In this document: one piece after another, positions 1-8,673 of the stretch
Layout: each line of letters starts with the position of its first letter
Numbering within the stretch: the first letter of the stretch is position 1
Assembly: GCA_022071955.1 (NCBI GenBank)
Contig: JAJVIM010000018.1
Span: 55,548 to 119,547, forward strand
Length of the DNA: 64,000 nt
Direction: 5' to 3'
Source: Anaerolineae bacterium
Lineage (GTDB): Bacteria; Chloroflexota; Anaerolineae; 4572-78; J111
The notes under the pieces: model-generated
Seen by the model: only the letters and a program-made list of their open reading frames with translations
Database searches by the model: none
Told to the model about the DNA's origin: nothing
Made by a program: the position numbers and the translations under genes

Positions 1-1814
1 GCTAAAAACTGGGTCGATGGGTGATTGGTGAGAAACGGCGACATGTAGTAGCTGTAGCCGGGGCCGAGTTCGGCCATTTTGCGGCCGGTAATGGTTTCCG
101 GCGCGGAAAAGGCGTTCCAACTGGCAAAATCGTTGGCCTGGGTGACAAAATAGGTGAGGGCGTTGCTGCCAAAAATGTAGCCGGCGGCCACAATGGCCGG
201 GCCAAGAATCCAGCCGCGCGGCAGCGGCGACAGCGCATTTTCGGCTTCCCGCCCCAGAGCGGCGGCGCTCAGCGCGCAAAAATAGAGTACCGCCGGCAGC
301 ACGGCAATAGAGCGCAGCGATTGCGGCGCTTCAAAGTCCACGCTTAAAATGCCGCCGAGCAGGGTTGCCGGCAGCAAAATAAGAAAGAAGATGTTGGCCG
401 GGTGACGGTTTTTGGCCAGCGCCAGCCCAATCCCCAAAATGAAGAGCACGCCCATCACCGGGTCGAGCATCGGCGCGCCGGGCAGATTGTGCCGGCCGTT
501 GCGGTCGCCGGCAATGTTGAACATGGCCAGGTGCCTGCGGCTGCTGTCGAGCAGAGCCGTGGTCAGGTCGGCCTGATCCCGTTTGGTCAAAATGGAAATC
601 TGGCGGGTGCGGTACATAAACGAGGTCGGGTCGTTAAGGGCGTACTCTACCAGCGGCATCACTGCCAGCCAGGCCGACGCGGCCAGCATTGCCAGCGCGC
701 CCAGGTAGCGCCGCCAGCCGCCCTGTTTGAGCGCATCGGTAACCGGCTTCCACCAGTGAATCAACACCACCCCGACAAACAGGGCCAATGCCAGCAGATA
801 CAGCCGGAAGGCCGTGTAAAAGTTCAGCCCCATACCCAGCACCAGCCCGGCCCACAGGGCATCGCGCAGGTGGCCGCGCCGCAGCAGCCGGGTGAGAAAA
901 TAGAGGCTGAGCAGCTCAAAAAACGGGGCGTCGATACCGGTCATGGCGATGCGGCTAAAATTGACCGGCCAGCGGGCCACGGCCATAAAAAAGGCCAGCG
1001 CCAGCCCAAAGCGGGGGCCGTGCAGTTCGCGGCCAAACAGGTACGCGGCCAGCACCGCGCCCAGCCCAAACAGCACGCTCACCAGCCGCATCGAAGTGAT
1101 GGCGTCGCCCAGCCAGCCCAGCGCCAGCGCGTACAGCGCCAAAAACTGGCCGGTCACATTGATGGGCGGATAAAACACCGGGCGATAGCTGCTATCGTGC
1201 AGCATACGCCGGGCCTGGAGTCCGGCCTCGGCTTCGTCAAACCAGATGCCAAACGGCTGGCTGGTAATATGGAACAGCCGCATAAACAGGGCCAGCAACA
1301 CAATCACGGCCAGACCGATGGCGATATTTTTGGAGGGGAGCAGGCGACGCAACTCGGTGGGGAGCGGGCGGCCCGGCGTGAATACCAGCCCGCCGGTCAC
1401 AAACAGCCCAATGCTGCCTGCGTATAGCCACCAGGCCAGCATCTGAGCCTCGGTGCGGCCAAAAAAATCGTAGCCCAGGCCCGATACACCCAGTCCAACC
1501 AGCATCAGCCACAGGCCCACGTTACGCCGCCAACCGCTGCGGCTGGTCAGCGTTTCGGCCTGGCGGGGATTGGCAAGCGTAAATTGAAAGCCGGGATAGA
1601 GCCGCCGGCCAACCGCCAACCCAAACAAAATGATAGCCGCCGCAAAAAAGAGCAGGCCATCCCAAATTGAGCCGTGGCCCAAAAAATATTGGCCGGCCAG
1701 CGCCACCAGCAGGGCGGCCACAGCCAGCGCCAGCCGGTTGAGGGTGCGGCGGGGATTCAGCCGGGGGGCGGCAATCGGTTCGGCGGGTGGGTTATCGGTT
1801 ACTGTTGCGGACAT
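1..1814 (-). CDS. GT-C (PMT/ArnT-like) membrane glycosyltransferase, 3' end cut by the window
   Basis: The frame starts at ATG 1814-1812 and stays open to the left edge, giving about 604 visible residues. A hydrophilic start is followed by many hydrophobic segments. After an early membrane segment comes IWFDEAEAGLQARRM; an acidic DE pair in the first outer loop is the catalytic signature of GT39/PMT and ArnT-type lipid-phosphate-sugar dependent transferases. The protein would sit in the cytoplasmic membrane and transfer a sugar from a polyprenyl-phosphate donor to a protein, lipid or glycan outside. The upstream side (1815-1905) holds only a short gap before the convergent-side end of the next minus gene. 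The C-terminal soluble domain is not visible, so the exact subfamily is open. Family assignment is from fold and motif; the substrate is unknown. Confidence 0.8.
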   Translation of the reverse strand, partial: MSATVTDNPPAEPIAAPRLNPRRTLNRLALAVAALLVALAGQYFLGHGSIWDGLLFFAAAIILFGLAVGRRLYPGFQFTLANPRQAETLTSRSGWRRNVGLWLMLVGLGVSGLGYDFFGRTEAQMLAWWLYAGSIGLFVTGGLVFTPGRPLPTELRRLLPSKNIAIGLAVIVLLALFMRLFHITSQPFGIWFDEAEAGLQARRMLHDSSYRPVFYPPINVTGQFLALYALALGWLGDAITSMRLVSVLFGLGAVLAAYLFGRELHGPRFGLALAFFMAVARWPVNFSRIAMTGIDAPFFELLSLYFLTRLLRRGHLRDALWAGLVLGMGLNFYTAFRLYLLALALFVGVVLIHWWKPVTDALKQGGWRRYLGALAMLAASAWLAVMPLVEYALNDPTSFMYRTRQISILTKRDQADLTTALLDSSRRHLAMFNIAGDRNGRHNLPGAPMLDPVMGVLFILGIGLALAKNRHPANIFFLILLPATLLGGILSVDFEAPQSLRSIAVLPAVLYFCALSAAALGREAENALSPLPRGWILGPAIVAAGYIFGSNALTYFVTQANDFASWNAFSAPETITGRKMAELGPGYSYYMSPFLTNHPSTQFL

Positions 1815-1905
1815 AGCGGCCAACTCGGGTAGTGTTCCACCGCGGGATTCTACCCCACCCCCGGCCAATTTACAAAACGCGGCGGGCGGCAATCGTACCC
1901 GGCGG

Positions 1906-3033
1906 CTAACTCCACCAGCGGGCGTAAACGTCGGCCAGTTTTTCCAGCTCGGCCAGTTCTACCCATTCCACCGGACCGTGCGCCTGTTCAATGGAGCCGG
2001 GGCCAAACACCACGCACGCGCCGGGCAAATCGCCGTAGGCCCAGGCGTTGGTGCCGTACGGCGCGGTTGCCGGTGGTCGACCCGCCCAGTCGGCCAGTTG
2101 CCGAATCCACGGCGAATCGGGCGGCTGCCAAAACGCCGACAGCCCGCCCAGCCGTTCCACCTCAACCGGCAGGGGACAGCTTGCCGCGACCAACGCCGTG
2201 AGCTGAGCCTGGGTGGCGTCGCCGCCTTCACCCACCACCAGCCGCCGGTCGAGGGTAATCTCGCAGCGGTCCGGCACCACGTTGGCGCCCACCCCGCCGT
2301 GGATCAGTGAGACCGTCAGCGTGGGGTGGCCCAGCGGCGATGGCACGGCGCGCAACCGCTCATTTTCGGCGTCCAGCGCGGCAATCAGCCGGGCCGCAGC
2401 GACAATGGCGTTTTTGCCCTGCTCCGGCACCGACGAGTGACTGGTTTGGCCGCGAACGGTGATTTTCAGGCGTAGCCCACCTTTGTGGCCAAAAACCGGC
2501 CGGCAGCCGGTTGGCTCGGCTACCATTAATTCGGTCAGCGGGATGGCCTGCTCGCGCAGCCAGCGGGCAAACATTGGCGCGGCGCGGGCGGCGTTTTCTT
2601 CGTCAACCGTGGCGGCGATGAGCAGGTTGGGCACGGGCTGCCGCCGGTCGCGGTGCATTTGTTCCAGCAGGGCCAGCGCCACCGCCAGCGAGGCTTTGGT
2701 ATCCACCGCGCCGCGGCCGTAAACCCGGCCATCCGCCACCCGGCCGCTGAACGGTTCATCGGTCATCTGCTCCACGCCAACGGTGTCCATGTGCACATCC
2801 AGCGCGGCCCAGCGTTCGCTCTGCCCGCGCCAGATACCGTACACGTTGGGCCGGCCGGGGTATACCTCGTGCGTTTGCACCTGTCCGCCAAACGCCTCAA
2901 ACCAGCCGGCTACTGCCTCGGCCAACCGGGCTTCGCCGGGCGGGCCGGCTTTTGGCCCGGCCTGGCTGGGGTTAACACTGGGAATTTGCACCAGCCGGCT
3001 CAGCCAACTGGCCAATATGTTAGGGTCGATCAT
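1906..3033 (-). CDS. M20 family metallopeptidase (ArgE/DapE-like deacylase)
   Basis: A 375-residue protein, the usual M20 length. The zinc ligands are visible in order: HMDT near residue 80, GRGAVDTK about 30 residues later, VDEE near 145, AEPTG near 170 and a C-terminal histidine in EQAHGP. The small dimerisation domain begins at HKGGLRL. Family members hydrolyse amide bonds of N-acyl amino acids or small peptides with two zinc ions. Acetylornithine deacetylase is one possibility, and argG/argH lie 4 kb away, but succinyl-diaminopimelate desuccinylase or a general dipeptidase fits equally. The start ATG at 3033 follows a weak GGAA site. The gene is cytoplasmic and appears to be transcribed alone. 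Confidence 0.85.
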   Translation of the reverse strand: MIDPNILASWLSRLVQIPSVNPSQAGPKAGPPGEARLAEAVAGWFEAFGGQVQTHEVYPGRPNVYGIWRGQSERWAALDVHMDTVGVEQMTDEPFSGRVADGRVYGRGAVDTKASLAVALALLEQMHRDRRQPVPNLLIAATVDEENAARAAPMFARWLREQAIPLTELMVAEPTGCRPVFGHKGGLRLKITVRGQTSHSSVPEQGKNAIVAAARLIAALDAENERLRAVPSPLGHPTLTVSLIHGGVGANVVPDRCEITLDRRLVVGEGGDATQAQLTALVAASCPLPVEVERLGGLSAFWQPPDSPWIRQLADWAGRPPATAPYGTNAWAYGDLPGACVVFGPGSIEQAHGPVEWVELAELEKLADVYARWWS

Positions 3034-3117
3034 CGTTATTCCAATCGGAAAAATTTAATTTGCGCGCATCTGACAGGGATTATATCATAACCCCTCAAAT
3101 GGGATGAGTGAAATATG

Positions 3118-3145
3118 GTAGGGGCGGTTCGCGAACCGCCCCTAC
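3118..3145. repeat. 28-bp perfect palindrome, member of a dispersed repeat
   Basis: GTAGGGGCGGTTCG is followed directly by its own reverse complement. The tail to its right, ATTCGCTGACTCGCTGATT, reappears in inverted orientation next to a near-identical palindrome at 6857-6884, so this is a small mobile repeat rather than a one-off operator. It lies between divergent genes (3033 minus and 3197 plus). Confidence 0.75.
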
Positions 3146-3196
3146 ATTCGCTGACTCGCTGATTCGCAGATTCGTTTATTTTCTCAGGAGGACAAC

Positions 3197-4486
3197 ATGG
3201 CCATCGATACGCCTGCTGCTATTAACACACTGGTAATTTACGAAGTTTTTGTGCGCAACCACGGGCCGAACGGTACATTTGCCGATGTAACCGCCGACCT
3301 GCCGCGCATCAAAGCGCTGGGCGCGGATGTAGTCTGGCTGATGCCGATTCATCCCAGCGGCCATATTAAGCGCAAAGGCACGGCCGGATCGCCGTACGCC
3401 ATTGCTGATTACCGGGCCGTTAACCCGGCCTACGGCACCGAAGCCGATTTTCAACAACTTACCGACGCCGCCCACCGGTTGGGGTTGAAAGTGATGATCG
3501 ATGTGGTGTTCAACCACACCGCGCCGGATTCGGTGTTGGCCCGCCAGCACCCGGACTGGTTTTATCACGACCCGATTGGCCGGCCCGCGCCCCGCGTGGC
3601 CGACTGGTCGGACGTGGTTGATCTGCGCCACGGCCACCCGGCCCTGACTGATTACTTGATCGAATCGCTGCTCAAATGGGTGCGGTTGGGGGTTGATGGC
3701 TTTCGCTGCGATGTGGCCTCGCTGGTACCGCTGGATTTTTGGCGGCAGGCGCGGGCGGCGGTGGCGGAAGTTAAGCCCCGGTTCATCTGGCTGGCCGAAT
3801 CGGTGCATTTGCAGTTTGTGCGCCACATTCGCCAGCGGGGGTACATTGCTCACGCCGACGCCGAACTGTACGCCGCGTTTGACCTGACCTACGATTACGA
3901 CATCCACGACGAGTGGCGCGCCTGCGTGGCCGGGCAACTGCCGCTGGCCGGCTACGCCAGAATGCTGGAATTTCAGGAGGGGATTTACCCGGCCAATTTT
4001 GCCAAGCTGCGCTTTGTGGAAAACCACGACCAGCCGCGCATTGTGTCGCTAACGCCCACACTGGCGCAGGCCCAATGCTGGACGGCGCTGGCCGCCTTTT
4101 TGCCGGGCGCGTTTTTAATTTACGCCGGCCAGGAAGCGGCGCTGGCTCATCTGCCCACCCTGTTTGAGCCTGACCCCATCGATTGGCCCGCCGGCGAGCC
4201 ACCTTTCTCCGATTTTCTGCGCCGGCTGGCGGCGCTCAAAAAAGACCCGGCCGTGGTGACCGGCCAGTTTGAACTGAGCGCCGGCGACAGCCATTTTGAG
4301 GCGTGCTGGCAGGGCGCGTCGTCGGTGTTGGTGGGGCTGTTCAATGTGCGGGGCGGGTCGGGGGTGGTCGCCGTGCCGCTGCCCGATGGCCGTTACACCA
4401 ATTTGCTTAATGACTCGCCGGTAATGGTGACTCGCGGCATGCTGGCGCTGCCGCCGGAGCCGGTCATCATTCGCCGGGAGGCGTAA
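3197..4486 (+). CDS. GH13 alpha-amylase family glycosidase
   Basis: A 429-residue TIM-barrel enzyme. The conserved GH13 regions are readable: DVVFNH (region I), GFRCDVAS with the nucleophile Asp (region II), WLAESVH with the acid/base Glu (region III) and FVENHDQPR with the transition-state Asp (region IV). It is short and ends in a small beta domain, like bacterial maltogenic or alpha-1,4-glucan hydrolases and transferases. There is no signal peptide, so it probably acts on cytoplasmic maltodextrins or sugar phosphates. AGGAGG at 3186-3191 sits five bases before the ATG and fixes the start. The last 20 bases overlap the convergent phosphodiesterase gene. Exact substrate specificity cannot be read. 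Confidence 0.88.
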   Translation: MAIDTPAAINTLVIYEVFVRNHGPNGTFADVTADLPRIKALGADVVWLMPIHPSGHIKRKGTAGSPYAIADYRAVNPAYGTEADFQQLTDAAHRLGLKVMIDVVFNHTAPDSVLARQHPDWFYHDPIGRPAPRVADWSDVVDLRHGHPALTDYLIESLLKWVRLGVDGFRCDVASLVPLDFWRQARAAVAEVKPRFIWLAESVHLQFVRHIRQRGYIAHADAELYAAFDLTYDYDIHDEWRACVAGQLPLAGYARMLEFQEGIYPANFAKLRFVENHDQPRIVSLTPTLAQAQCWTALAAFLPGAFLIYAGQEAALAHLPTLFEPDPIDWPAGEPPFSDFLRRLAALKKDPAVVTGQFELSAGDSHFEACWQGASSVLVGLFNVRGGSGVVAVPLPDGRYTNLLNDSPVMVTRGMLALPPEPVIIRREA

Positions 4487-5351
4487 TTAGCATGTCAACC
4501 AGCAGTTGCGGGAAATCGGTGATGATGCCGTTGACGCCGGCAGCAATCCAGTGGCGCATGTCGGCCGGGTTGTTGACCGTCCAAACATTGACGGCGATGC
4601 CGCGTTCGCCCAAAATCCGCACATCCTCGGGCGTAACGGTGTGGTGATAGGGGTGAAACACGGTGCTGCCCAACTGGGCCAATAACGGGGTGGGGTCAAA
4701 GCCAGAAAGGTGAACCAGCGGCGGCGCGGCGCCGGCCAGTAAAAATTTGGCCAGCAGCGATTGGGCGATTGGCCCTTCGGTGAGCAGCGCCAGAGGAATA
4801 TTGGGATTTAGCGCCGCAACCTGCTGCAAATAGTCCGGTACAAACGATGACACCAGCACCCGGCTCTCGGCCCGGAGTTCTTCAATAAGCCGCGTTACCC
4901 GCTCGGGGATGGACACTGCCGACTGCGGCGGCTGGGCTTTGATCTCAACGTTTACCCGCCAATCCAGGTCGATGGTCAATTGGAGCGCCTCGCGCAGGGT
5001 GGGCACAGGCTCCGTTTGCAGCGCCGCCTGTGCCGCGGGCGAAACGTGACCGGCGGCAATCTGGCCAAAGGGGTCGCTGCGCAAAAAAACGCGGCCGGTA
5101 TCGAGCTGTTTTATTTCGGCCAGCGTAAAATCGCTGACCCACCACGGCATGCGCTGGGGAAATACGGCCCGGGCGTTGGTGGTACGGGTGAGCGTGTCAT
5201 CGTGAAAAACAATTAACTCGCCGTCGGCGGACAGGTGGACATCCAGCTCCCACATATCCGCGCCGAGCGCGTGCGCTGTGCGGGCCGCGGCCAGCGTGTT
5301 TTCCGGGGCCAGGCTGCGCGCCCCGCGATGGGCAATCACCAGCGGCTTCAT
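4467..5351 (-). CDS. glycerophosphodiester phosphodiesterase (GDPD)
   Basis: A 294-residue protein that opens with the family signature: IAHRGARSLAPENT, then WELDVHLSADGELIVFHDDT. These supply the catalytic His pair and the Glu/Asp metal ligands of the PI-PLC-like TIM barrel. NVEIKAQ and the terminal NVWTVNNPADM with GVNGIITDFP complete the fold. It hydrolyses glycerophosphodiesters from phospholipid turnover to glycerol-3-phosphate and an alcohol. No signal peptide is seen, so the cytoplasmic UgpQ-like type is likely. It is the last gene of a four-gene minus-strand operon, three bases behind the HAD phosphatase, and it overlaps the amylase gene tail to tail by 20 bases. Confidence 0.9.
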   Translation of the reverse strand: MKPLVIAHRGARSLAPENTLAAARTAHALGADMWELDVHLSADGELIVFHDDTLTRTTNARAVFPQRMPWWVSDFTLAEIKQLDTGRVFLRSDPFGQIAAGHVSPAAQAALQTEPVPTLREALQLTIDLDWRVNVEIKAQPPQSAVSIPERVTRLIEELRAESRVLVSSFVPDYLQQVAALNPNIPLALLTEGPIAQSLLAKFLLAGAAPPLVHLSGFDPTPLLAQLGSTVFHPYHHTVTPEDVRILGERGIAVNVWTVNNPADMRHWIAAGVNGIITDFPQLLVDMLITPPGE

Positions 5352-5354
5352 GGG

Positions 5355-6173
5355 TTACCCGGCCAGTTGGCTGCGCCAGATGTCGGCCAGCTCGTTAATG
5401 CCGCTAAAAACGGCATCGGGATAAAAACCCTTAACGGGAATGGTTGATTCATTATCGACGCCGGTGGTTACCAGAATGGTTTTAAGCCCGGCGCGCTGCC
5501 CGCCGGCGATGTCGGTTTCCAGCCGGTCACCGAGCATGGCCGTGTGGGCGGCGTCGCTGCCCATTTTTTGCATGGCAATTTGAAACATTAACGGTTCCGG
5601 CTTGCCGATGGTGACCGGCGTTACTCCGGTTGCCGCTTCAATGGCGGCCAAAATCGACCCCGCGCCCGGCCAATCGCCCTCCTCCGCCGGAAAAGTCAGG
5701 TCGCCGTTGCTGCCCACAAAGCGCGCCCCGCGCTGAATGAGCAGCGCTGCGTGGCGCAATTTGTCGTAAGTCAGCGTAAAATCGATGCCGGCCACAACGG
5801 CGTCAACCGGCTGGCTGGAATCGGGCATCACCTCAAAGCCGGCGTTGGCCATCGCTTCGATGAGGCCGGACTGGCCCACCACAAACACTCGCCCGCCGCC
5901 GGGCAGTTCGTTTTTTAAGTAGGCGGCGGTGGCCAGCGAAGAGGTCAGCACCACGTCTGGCTCAACGCTCACACCCATGCCGGCCAGTTTGCGCTGGTAT
6001 TCCTGCGGCGTTTTGCTGGCGTTGTTGGTGGCCAAAATGTATTTGATCCGGTGCTGTTCCAAAAGGTTAAAAAATTTGGTCAGGCCGGGCAGAGGATCGT
6101 TGCCGCGCCACAATACGCCATCCATATCGATGGCCAGCGCGTGGATTTGGGTCAGGTCAAAATTATTTTTCAT
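5355..6173 (-). CDS. HAD-IIA family phosphatase (NagD-like)
   Basis: A 272-residue protein. Motif I is DMDGVLWRG (nucleophile Asp), motif II is LATNNASKTPQEY, and the late motifs are GKPEPLMFQIAM and MLGDRLETDIAGGQRAGL. The C2-type cap between residues 80 and 190 and the length match subfamily IIA (NagD, p-nitrophenylphosphatase, glycerol-1-phosphate or phosphoglycolate phosphatases). It dephosphorylates small phosphometabolites in the cytoplasm. The coding end sits three bases before the phosphodiesterase start, and the gene start overlaps the preceding membrane-protein gene by 11 bases, so the two enzymes are co-expressed. A role in glycerophosphate salvage is inference from this pairing. 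Confidence 0.88.
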   Translation of the reverse strand: MKNNFDLTQIHALAIDMDGVLWRGNDPLPGLTKFFNLLEQHRIKYILATNNASKTPQEYQRKLAGMGVSVEPDVVLTSSLATAAYLKNELPGGGRVFVVGQSGLIEAMANAGFEVMPDSSQPVDAVVAGIDFTLTYDKLRHAALLIQRGARFVGSNGDLTFPAEEGDWPGAGSILAAIEAATGVTPVTIGKPEPLMFQIAMQKMGSDAAHTAMLGDRLETDIAGGQRAGLKTILVTTGVDNESTIPVKGFYPDAVFSGINELADIWRSQLAG

Positions 6174-6567
6174 TGGGTAATGTCACCACCGAAGTTATGA
6201 ATCTGACAATACTGAGCGAGGCCAGCCCGGCCCCGGCCAGCAATTCTGTCCACGAGACGCCGGCCAGCAAAATAAAGGGCAGGGCATACACCCCGGCAAA
6301 CAAGGTGTAGCCGGCGTTAGTTACCAGCACAACGTGGCGGGCTGTGGGGTTAACGCTGGCGGCCATTTTACGCAGGCCAAAAATCATCAGCGGGATTTCC
6401 AGCAGCGAGAAGGTGAGCAAAAATAAAAACAGCCCCCACACCCACAGGGGCCGGTTGAGCAGCGGCGGAACCAGCCCGGCGCTCATGGCGTAAATGGCGG
6501 CGACGGTCATGGCCAGCGAGCCAATCAGGCCAATCAGGCCGGTCAGCATTACGCTGTTACGACTCAT
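6163..6567 (-). CDS. small four-helix membrane protein, unknown function
   Basis: 134 residues with four clear hydrophobic segments (about 8-30, 43-65, 82-103 and 106-128) separated by short polar loops, one carrying GLRKMAASVNPTARH. I do not recognise the family. It overlaps the upstream 85-residue membrane protein and the downstream HAD gene by 11 bases each, so all are translated from one message. It may act with the other small membrane protein, but no function can be read. Confidence 0.75.
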   Translation of the reverse strand: MSRNSVMLTGLIGLIGSLAMTVAAIYAMSAGLVPPLLNRPLWVWGLFLFLLTFSLLEIPLMIFGLRKMAASVNPTARHVVLVTNAGYTLFAGVYALPFILLAGVSWTELLAGAGLASLSIVRFITSVVTLPNEK

Positions 6568-6814
6568 CGGTTTCTTGTTGGGCCTGCTGCACGTCGTCTT
6601 CTACTTCAACGGCGGCGGTGGCAATGGCCCAACTCACCACGCCCCACACCAGCCCGGAAATGAGGCTGCCCACCCCCAGCGACCAGGCCGTCACCGGCGT
6701 GGTCGGGTCGCGGAAAATGCCGATGATGGTTAAAATGATGCCCAAAATGGCAAAGCTCAGCCCAATTTTAAGCGGGCCATCCAGCCGTTGCCATACGTTT
6801 TTTGAGGATGCCAT
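6557..6814 (-). CDS. small two-helix membrane protein, unknown function
   Basis: 85 residues: a basic N-terminus, two hydrophobic helices (about 15-37 and 44-66) and an acidic, Gln-rich tail (VEVEDDVQQAQQETDES). The start at 6814 is supported by an AAGGA site seven bases upstream. It is the first gene of the minus-strand operon that continues into the four-helix membrane protein, the HAD phosphatase and GDPD. The family is not recognised. Confidence 0.72.
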   Translation of the reverse strand: MASSKNVWQRLDGPLKIGLSFAILGIILTIIGIFRDPTTPVTAWSLGVGSLISGLVWGVVSWAIATAAVEVEDDVQQAQQETDES

Positions 6815-6856
6815 ACCATTTCCTTTAATAATCAGCGAGTCGGCAAATCAGCGAAT

Positions 6857-6884
6857 GTAGGGGCGCTTCGCGAAGCGTCCCTAT
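6857..6884. repeat. 28-bp palindromic repeat, second copy
   Basis: A near-perfect palindrome, GTAGGGGCGCTTCG followed by CGAAGCGTCCCTAT, related to the one at 3118-3145. It is flanked on the left by GCGAATCAGCGAGT-type sequence that is the reverse complement of the right flank of the first copy, so the two copies face opposite ways. Confidence 0.7.
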
Positions 6885-7057
6885 CCTAATTTTTTACCTG
6901 TCCCAGAGACAGGCATTCTCGGTGCGGTATCGCAGAAATTGTAGCCCAACCATCACGCTTTCATTGGTATTCGCACCTGTTTGGTGTCGATTGTAGCAGA
7001 TGTGGGCGTAATCGCAAAACGGTGTGGCAGAGGCCCATATCCTGTTCAAACAGGTAA

Positions 7058-7086
7058 TTCACATTTTAGCCATTGTGTATTATAAT
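7058..7086 (+). promoter_or_regulatory. sigma70-type promoter for the argG operon
   Basis: TTCACA at 7058-7063 and a perfect TATAAT at 7081-7086 are separated by 17 bases. It lies 42 bases before the ATG of the small protein at 7129 and would drive that gene, argG and argH. No ARG-box-like operator was recognised beside it. Confidence 0.7.
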
Positions 7087-7128
7087 CCGGTTCAATTTTA
7101 ACTTCACAATATATTGCCGGAGTCCAAA

Positions 7129-7329
7129 ATGGAAAAGAAACAAACCGTGTTGCTTGCTGGCGGGCTGATTGGGGCAGTGCTGGGGGCAGGTGTGGCTTAC
7201 CTGCTGATGACCGCTCCCTCAGACCCGGAAAAAGCCGATGAACCCATCACCGCCGGTGATTTGGTCAGCCTGACCGGTGCGGCGGCCGTCATTGTCCGTA
7301 AAGTGGATGACCTGCGCCGAAGATTGTAA
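7129..7329 (+). CDS. small membrane-anchored protein with glycine zipper, unknown
   Basis: 66 residues from ATG 7129. This start is chosen over the TTG at 7114 because GGAG lies six bases upstream. The N-terminus is MEKKQ, followed by a helix with small residues, LLAGGLIGAVLGAGVAYLLM, and then a short acidic and basic tail ending DDLRRRL. It resembles the general YtxH-like layout (one glycine-rich helix and a cytoplasmic tail) but is too short to assign. It is the first gene after the promoter at 7058-7086 and is followed 30 bases later by argG. Confidence 0.65.
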   Translation: MEKKQTVLLAGGLIGAVLGAGVAYLLMTAPSDPEKADEPITAGDLVSLTGAAAVIVRKVDDLRRRL

Positions 7330-7359
7330 CATCCAATTCTGCGTTTCTCTGGAGGAGAC

Positions 7360-8670
7360 ATGTCTGACAAAAAACAAAAAGAAAAATCTGTGGCAGCGGC
7401 AGCGCCAAAGACGGCCCGGCCCAAAGTGAAAAAAGTAGTGCTGGCCTATTCCGGCGGGCTGGATACCAGCGTGATTGTGCCGTGGCTCAAAAACAACTAC
7501 GGCTGCGAAGTTGTCTGTATGGTGGCCAATCTGGGCCAGGCCGAAGAGCTGGATGGCCTGGAAGAAAAAGCCATTAAATCCGGCGCGGTCAAATGCTACA
7601 TTGAAGACCTGCGCGAAGAATTTATTGTCGATTATATTTTTCCCACGCTGAAGGCCGGCGCCATTTACGAGCGCAAATACCTGCTGGGCACCAGCTTTGC
7701 CCGGCCCATCATTGCCAAGCGCCAGGTTGAAATCGCCGCGCTGGAAGGCGCCGACGCCCTCTCGCACGGGGCCACCGGCAAAGGCAACGACCAGGTGCGC
7801 TTTGAGCTGACCTACCAGGCGCTCAACCCCAAATTGCAGGTGATCGCTCCCTGGCGTGAGTGGGACATCCGCTCCCGCGAAGACGCGCTCGATTACGCCG
7901 CCGAATACCACGTGCCGGTGGCGGCTACCGAAAAATCCATTTACAGCCGCGACCGCAACATCTGGCACCTCAGCCACGAGGGCGGCATTCTGGAAAACCC
8001 CTGGCTCGAGCCGGAAAAGGCGATGTTCCAACTGTCCGTTGACCCCGAAGACGCGCCCAACGAACCGGAATATATCGAGCTTGATTTTGTGGAAGGCATC
8101 CCCAAAAAGATCAATGGCGTGGCCCGCGGCCCTATCAGCCTGATCAACGATCTGAACGCCATTGGCGGCAAACACGGCGTGGGCCGTATCGATCTGGTGG
8201 AAAACCGGCTGGTCGGCATGAAGAGCCACGGCGTGTACGAAACCCCCGGTGGCAGTATCCTCGTCGAGGCGCATCAGGCGCTGGAGCAGCTCTGCCTCGA
8301 CCGCGAAACGCTGCACTACAAACAGGTGGTCGCTCTTAAATACGCCGATCTGGTGTACAACGGCCAGTGGTTCACCACCCTGCGCAAAGCCATGGACGAG
8401 TTTGTTAACTTCACCCAGCGCAAGATGACCGGCACTGTTCGCCTGAAACTGTACAAGGGCAACATTACGCTCGTGGGGCGCAAATCGCCCTACAGCCTCT
8501 ACCGCGAAGATTTTGCCACCTTTGGCGAAGAGGATGTGTACAATCAGCAGGACGCCGAAGGCTTTATCAAGCTGTTTGGCTTGCCGCTCAAAGTTGAAGC
8601 CCTGCTCGACAGCGAGGGCGTGCGCCGCGAGCACGAAGAGCCGGACTACAGCAAATTCAAACGGGATTAG
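7360..8670 (+). CDS. argG: argininosuccinate synthase
   Basis: A 436-residue enzyme that joins citrulline and aspartate with ATP to give argininosuccinate, the penultimate step of arginine synthesis. After about 23 charged and Ala/Pro-rich residues comes the PP-loop VLAYSGGLDTSV. Later signatures are LGTSFARPIIAK and SHGATGKGNDQVRFE, followed by APWREW and the tetramerisation C-terminus. The extra N-terminal tail is slightly unusual; most relatives begin just before the PP-loop. GGAGGAG at 7350-7356 supports the ATG at 7360. argH follows after only three bases, so the two are one transcriptional unit. Confidence 0.97.
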   Translation: MSDKKQKEKSVAAAAPKTARPKVKKVVLAYSGGLDTSVIVPWLKNNYGCEVVCMVANLGQAEELDGLEEKAIKSGAVKCYIEDLREEFIVDYIFPTLKAGAIYERKYLLGTSFARPIIAKRQVEIAALEGADALSHGATGKGNDQVRFELTYQALNPKLQVIAPWREWDIRSREDALDYAAEYHVPVAATEKSIYSRDRNIWHLSHEGGILENPWLEPEKAMFQLSVDPEDAPNEPEYIELDFVEGIPKKINGVARGPISLINDLNAIGGKHGVGRIDLVENRLVGMKSHGVYETPGGSILVEAHQALEQLCLDRETLHYKQVVALKYADLVYNGQWFTTLRKAMDEFVNFTQRKMTGTVRLKLYKGNITLVGRKSPYSLYREDFATFGEEDVYNQQDAEGFIKLFGLPLKVEALLDSEGVRREHEEPDYSKFKRD

Positions 8671-8673
8671 GCG

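Larger units (their letters stand above)
6815..7128. other. divergent intergenic region, 314 bp
   Basis: This gap separates the minus-strand membrane-protein operon from the plus-strand argG operon. It contains a dispersed palindromic repeat (6857-6884) and, at its right end, a strong sigma70-type promoter (7058-7086). Nothing convincing was seen between 6890 and 7050: no tRNA, no coding frame of note and no recognised riboswitch. Confidence 0.6.

Noticed and set aside
402..1427. 341-codon plus-strand frame near the left edge
   Set aside because: Opposite strand of the GT-C glycosyltransferase, which has coherent membrane helices and the DE motif.
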